Shown here in pieces: positions 59,080-64,000 of a DNA stretch of 64,000 nt (position 1 is its first letter; each line of letters starts with the position of its first letter). Below the pieces are notes generated by a model. That model searched no databases. It saw only the letters and a list, made by a program, of their open reading frames with translations, and was not told the DNA's origin. Source of the stretch: Triops longicaudatus (lineage: Eukaryota; Arthropoda; Branchiopoda; Notostraca; Triopsidae); assembly GCA_022885665.1 (NCBI GenBank), contig JAGQDJ010000278.1, positions 248,001-312,000 of the forward strand. The letters are read 5' to 3'. Position numbers and translations under genes: made by a program.

Positions 59080-61850
59080 AGCAGGTTGCATTCATATATA
59101 GTTTATTCTGATGGTGTGAAGCACGTCTGTTCATGAGCCTTGGGTGTGGCTGGTTTCGCAATACAGGTTTTTCTCACAAAGGGAGTAGCAACTGTGTACT
59201 AGCCGTGTGGCTTCGTTTTACCGATCGGCCAAATGCTGTAGCAGTTTAGAGCATTGGTCTTTTTCTCATGCATGGCGGAACTTGTTATGCGCACTAAACA
59301 AAAGTTTTGAAGGTCGAAGTGGTAGATTTTTTTTTTTGTCGGATTATAAGACCAGAATTGTAGTTGTGTCAACAATTTTCCGTGTTTTGATACGACTTAA
59401 AGGGGATGGGTTCGTTGGAGTAAAATAATCTTAGTCGGGTAATTTTTTTAAAGTAGACTTTTAACTAGAGTTGTAAATTTTCTGACGGGCTGAAGGAGGA
59501 AACTTAAATACACTAATGTCATTAACAGATTTTGTATATAGAGAACGGGTTTTCGTAAGTTCCTAAAAGATACAAGAATAGCCGAATTCACTTAGAAAAG
59601 TAGAGACAGCTGACATATTTTCTGTTCAACAGGTATTTCACAATTATATTAAGAAAGTTGAGGACGATGAAATGACGAAATGCAGACGCGGTTTGCCTTA
59701 AAATCTTAACTAAAATACGTTGAATTTTGAAAGTTCAACCTCTGGCTCGATTATTACTATCGTATTAATGCACGTAAAATTTCTGATTTCTTTTGTCTAT
59801 GCTCTCTTCTGCAAAGTTCAACAACCTCGAATTTCATGCGGATCCTAGGGAACGATGCAGTAGTGGTCAAAGCACTCCGTCATTTAAAGAAGTGCTCCCC
59901 TACTTCTTCTAAGGATACATGAGGTCATTGCTGCTTTTTTCCGTTACATATTTGCAACTTGTCCTTTTCACCTTCACCGTAAGACAACGCCCTTCTTCTT
60001 TTAGCAACTCGACGTGTAGAGCTTATATTGATGAGGATAATGCGTGACGTTCTTCTTATCGACCTGCTTTTGTTATTCAGATACTTGATATAGTGAGTTG
60101 TCTTGATTCATGAATGCACATTTTTTTTTAACTTGTATGTTCAATCACTCCCTGATGTGTTTAAAGCTTCTCCGAAAAGAAGACTCCTTTTATTTATTTA
60201 TTTTTCTTGAAAAAAAAAATCGCCGTCTAGAATAAAGCGTGAAGCCTCGCCTTGCCCCCAGACTAACGATCACTTTTAGGATATATTAGTTCTTTTGTTT
60301 CAAGACTTCGTAAATTAACCATGCCGAAAGCACAGCATACCGCTTACGCCTGACTGTTTTATTTTTCTTATATTTATTTTTGTTTATTTTTTTCTAAGCG
60401 AACGCTACATTGATTGCTCTCTCTCAACCAGAGCTACCGTTGCCGTACCAAACCATACATGAGAGGTTCTCGTGAAGTACAGTGACCCCCCATTTACTTA
60501 GTCTAGTTTACGCAGCTTCATTTTTACGCGGCCGAAAGTTTGGTAAGGTTTTGCTGAAATTTACTCGAAACACGCGCTGCTAGTTGAAAATTACAGACTC
60601 TTGCTTTCTTTCAACGCAAAGGTAAATATTTTGGTTGTAAAAAGCAAATTTTAAACCAGTAAAACAGATTCGCTGAAGTGGAAGACTGATGCAGAGTCAT
60701 GTATAATAGGCAGCATAAACCTTGTGTGATTTGCTTTAAATGTTCTTTAAAGGCTTCCAGTGACGACAGCAGTTAAAAATCGCTGATTTTAGGCACACAT
60801 TTTTTTTGTAATATGTTGAACAGAGGTGCAAAAGATCGCCTATGGTGTTCCTCTGTAAAATGCTAAAGATAACCTCAGTTTGCGGTATCGTACTGTCATT
60901 ACGGTTGGAAGGAAGGGGAAACTAGCTCATGATTAGCAAACATCTATATTGAATTTAATCGATTAATACTTGACACAGTTGAGTCTCACTGTAATGAACC
61001 TTTTCAATGCAGGAAACTGTTTGGTATATCCGAAGTTCTTCCTATGTGACGTTTTTTTCTCAGCGTTAGCATAACCAGGGACTGTCACTTCTCCACAATA
61101 GGATATACAGTTCATTATAGATGGATTCGTAGTAGTAGGATTTATTACAACACTAGGTGGGCGGTGTACCAGACCTTCTCGCAAACATACATAACCATTC
61201 ACAAGGCTTTCGCGATAGTTTCGTTACTGCTCAATTCTGGGGTGCTAGTAGCTTCTTTTTTTATTTGACAAGGCGTGAGCATTGCTCATGTTTGCCGTCT
61301 GATACATACCACACATAACCTTACTTTTAAATGTTAAGTGATTGAGAATGGCAACCGAAAAACTTAAGTACATACATATTTGCCTACACTCACCTCTCGC
61401 ATAATTCGTGAGTACCTTTCGGAAGTTTAAACCTTTCTAACTGTCATGGTGATCTCTTTGTAAGCTTTTGAAGAAAATGCGAGTTATGTTTTGCTTCGTA
61501 TTGACGTTGCAATGGCACATTGTGTCATTAGTTTGGGTTTGTTTTAATTTTCGTTTGAACTACTGCACCTAAAATGAACACGCGAAAATATTTCTGAAAA
61601 TTTCTGAAGTGTTTCCGAGGAGTGCTATTAACTTTTGTGAATTTTTTTTTTTTAAACAAGGCCTTTGTTTATTTCAACGAACGGTTTAACTTACAACGTC
61701 AAATGCAATGTACGACATCCATAATCTTAAAAGTCCAGGGACGGTTCTAGAGAGTTGTCACCAACTAGTTCTGCTAATATTCGCCCAGAAGCCAGACATC
61801 GTTTGGATGGTGTTACGTTTGGCCCAGGGTGCAAGAAGTCTTTTTGCCGA
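59080..61850. other. intergenic region, no gene seen
   Basis: 2.8 kb of AT-rich sequence without supported exons. At 60976-61140 a stretch with TCTCACTGTAATGAACC and GTTCATTATAGATGG faintly resembles the inverted-repeat element at 15871-16489. Confidence 0.4.
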
Positions 61851-61852
61851 TT

Positions 61853-62219
61853 CTAGTATACTACAGCAGCAGCGGCAGCGGGGTAGAAGCCAGCGGTTTT
61901 ATACGTAGCCGGAACAGCGGCGACCGGGTAGCCGGCGTACGGATAGGCAGCGGCAGCGTAAGGATAGCCAGCGGCAGCGTAAGGATAGGCAGCAACATTG
62001 CCGTAGCTGTAACCGTATGCCTTATAACCAACAGGGTAGTATCCGTAACGGGCATAGAAGAGCTCGGCGGATTGTTGGTCTTCGCTCTTTTCGGCATCGG
62101 CGGCAAAAGCCACGGCCAACAAAGCGAACAAGGCAACGAAGCTCTATAAATTAAACAATGTGATTAATATTCTTTTATCTGCGTACATTCACTGTAGAAC
62201 TTACAAACAACTTGTACAT
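61853..62219 (-). CDS. small secreted Ala/Tyr-rich protein (cuticle-like)
   Basis: Two exons, 62219-62205 (only five codons, MYKLF) and 62143-61853, joined in phase 0, give 101 residues. The split signal peptide reads MYKLFSFVALFALLAVAFAA; the mature part begins DAEKSEDQQSAELFYARYGY. It continues as Tyr/Ala/Gly/Pro repeats built on YPYA and GYPYAAAAYPYAGYPV, ending AAAAAVVY. There are no cysteines. The tiny first exon holding the start of the signal peptide is the standard layout of arthropod cuticular protein genes, and AAP(A/V)-like repeats fit a matrix protein; no chitin-binding R&R domain is present. A TATA box is at 62299-62293 and AATAAA at 61673-61668. Confidence 0.8.
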
Positions 62220-62292
62220 GGTGATGTGTATTGGAAGGTTGCTCGGCGAACGTAGCAGAAGAGTGGATACTGTCGGAAGGTATCAGAGGAGC

Positions 62293-62299
62293 TTTTATA
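62293..62299 (-). promoter_or_regulatory. TATA box of the Ala/Tyr-rich protein gene
   Basis: TATAAAA within GGTATAAAAGCTCC on the minus strand, 74 bases above the start codon. Confidence 0.7.
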
Positions 62300-64000
62300 C
62301 CACTTGACATTGGAGGCTTGGCTACTTGTTGGCGTTGTCAAGGTTACGGGTTTATTTTTTTTAATTAATTTTCTAAGTTCAAGTTATGTGAACGAAACAA
62401 AAATTTTGAAAGAGGAAAAAGAAGAAAAAATAAAACCACGTTTGCTCCATTTGTGATGGTTAGTGGGGTACAAAGAACTTCCTTAAAACTTTTTGTCGCC
62501 TCAAGGTAGGAGTTCAAACCAATGGGGTGTGACGCCACAAGTGGTACTGTAGAAGTAGCCTTGAGGTGTAGGAATGTTCAGAATCAACTTAGCGAAGTTA
62601 CCTGTCATTTTTCTGTTTTATATTTGTATCGCTAGAATTTATAAAATTCATAGGCTGTATACCTTAGTACTCACTAAAGACAAACGTGTAATTAGATGTA
62701 AAAGTTTTGTAATTTTCAAAAAATCACTTGAATTCTCAATTTGGACTTCTGAAAACAGCCCTTGAACGGCCAGGTTAAGAACGATCGATTTTCTTTTCAC
62801 AATCTAAGACCTTGTGGAGTGCAATATTTGACGTATTACAGGATGTTTTTTTTTTCACCGAGTACAGGAATTATGCGGAAATTCATTAGAAGATGCTGCT
62901 AATTTTAAAATTATACTATAAAAACCCCAAATTTGACATGGGATACTAATTTGTCAATAGCCTAAATAACCTGTCGGAAGCAGTAATCTTTTGCAAAGCT
63001 ATACAGTCTGTTCCACACACCTAAAGTAAAATGAAAGCATCACTCGATTTTATTTGCGGTTCCTTAGAACTTATAAGCCGTCAAAGTTTAGAGGAGTAAA
63101 CCTTACTTTCTTAAGAACATTTTTAAATACCTCTAGAGCTTAGATAACTTGCTTATTCTCCAAAGTCATTTCCTTTTGTTTTTATTATGTTTTGAGAAAA
63201 ATTGTGCCTAGTTAATCTGTTAATAAAACTACTTCTGTGAATGGAAAATTTCACAATTCTTTGTGTCCAAATATTGCTTAACAATGAACTCTAGATATGT
63301 TTCACTTTACGTGTGTGTAAATTTGTTGACGTAAAGAGTTAAAAAGACTAATTCGCGCATACAGTATGTTATTATTTTTAGAGGGTTGTGTTTTAACGAA
63401 TTACTAGCCGTGTTATTCTTCATTTGCCAAGATTTCCAGGGTTGGTCATATTTGAGAGCCATTCTAGAAACGGGGTTTTCAAGTCTTGACGAAAAAGGGA
63501 AAATTTTGATTAAAATGTGCGAATTAGCCTAGAAATTGCAGAGAATGAGCTGCGAAATTTTTGCAGCAGTTTGATAGAAGAGACTTCAGTCTGCCACTTT
63601 CTGAAATAGAACAGGCCTAATGTGAGCCATGAGCCACATTACCATTTTGCATTTTAAGCGAGAGTGATGTTAAACTAGTCAATTAGAACTTCGTTCGACC
63701 TTTGGACGTAGCCAAGCTTTCAATGCGTTGAGAAAGAGTTAAGTTTGAGTTCATTTACTAGGGACATGGAGATAGGAGAATGCACCAGTGACTATTCATT
63801 TTTGGCGGCTTCCGATAAAGCCGTCTCCGGACCTTTTAAGTACATCAGCTATTATGGACACATAAAACTTACTTGACAATTTTACTTTAACGCTTGATAT
63901 TTTTTAAAATGGTTGCAACAGTAAACTTTTCCGTTATAATTTCTCGCAATCAACGGAGAGACATTTTCAAAAAAATCGCTAGGTCATTTATAGTTGTTCT
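62300..64000. other. intergenic region to window end
   Basis: AT-rich, no supported exon or RNA gene on either strand. Confidence 0.4.

Noticed and set aside
1..64000. tRNA, rRNA, known microRNA seeds, CRISPR arrays
   Set aside because: I scanned both strands by eye for T-loop (GGTTCGAATCC-like) boxes, common microRNA seeds and regular spacer repeats and found none convincing; a covariance-model search would be needed to be certain.

Overview
The window looks like nuclear DNA of an invertebrate animal, most likely an arthropod. Almost every gene is split by very short GT-AG introns (mostly 50-80 nt). The protein set is metazoan: HERPUD, OST4, NAA80, AMPK gamma, IMPACT, a PPP1R3 glycogen-targeting subunit, an M1 aminopeptidase, CDT1, KRR1, GALNT2 and GMPPA. 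Two small secreted repeat proteins resemble cuticle or matrix proteins. I cannot name the species. There are no bacterial operons, no CRISPR arrays and no tRNA or rRNA that I could recognise. Exon boundaries below come from reading splice signals and codon phase by hand. Every multi-exon model closes in frame.

Layout. 1-229: last exon of HERPUD (+). 779-895: OST4, a 38-residue membrane protein (-). 2530-3491: NAA80, the actin N-acetyltransferase (+). 3922-23675: AMPK gamma (-), a roughly 20 kb gene with a four-CBS core at 3922-5475 and several alternative 5' coding exons. 27161-28471: IMPACT (-). 28707-30098: a 5'-truncated, frameshifted LINE fragment with RNase H, flanked by a 16-bp target-site duplication. 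32278-35322: intronless PPP1R3-type PP1 glycogen-targeting subunit (-). 41782-45834: M1 aminopeptidase in 13 exons (-). 47129-50036: CDT1 in 9 exons (-), head to head with KRR1 (+, 50573-51658). 52054-54222: GALNT2-type glycosyltransferase in 8 exons (-). 54541-54795: proline-rich secreted protein (-). 57254-59014: GMPPA (+). 61853-62219: Ala/Tyr-rich secreted protein (-). A run of seven Ns inside a poly-T tract at 56209-56215 marks an assembly gap.

Relations. The genes are ordinary unlinked housekeeping functions: energy sensing, glycogen control, replication licensing, 40S biogenesis, N- and O-glycosylation, and GDP-mannose supply. They do not form a cluster with a common task, although AMPK gamma and the PP1 glycogen-targeting subunit lie about 10 kb apart. 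I found no convincing novel biological system. The most interesting points are the modular 5' end of AMPK gamma (including a possible myristoylated N-terminus), duplicated 5' splice sites in CDT1, a CDT1 degron with an altered core, and the two transposon remnants.
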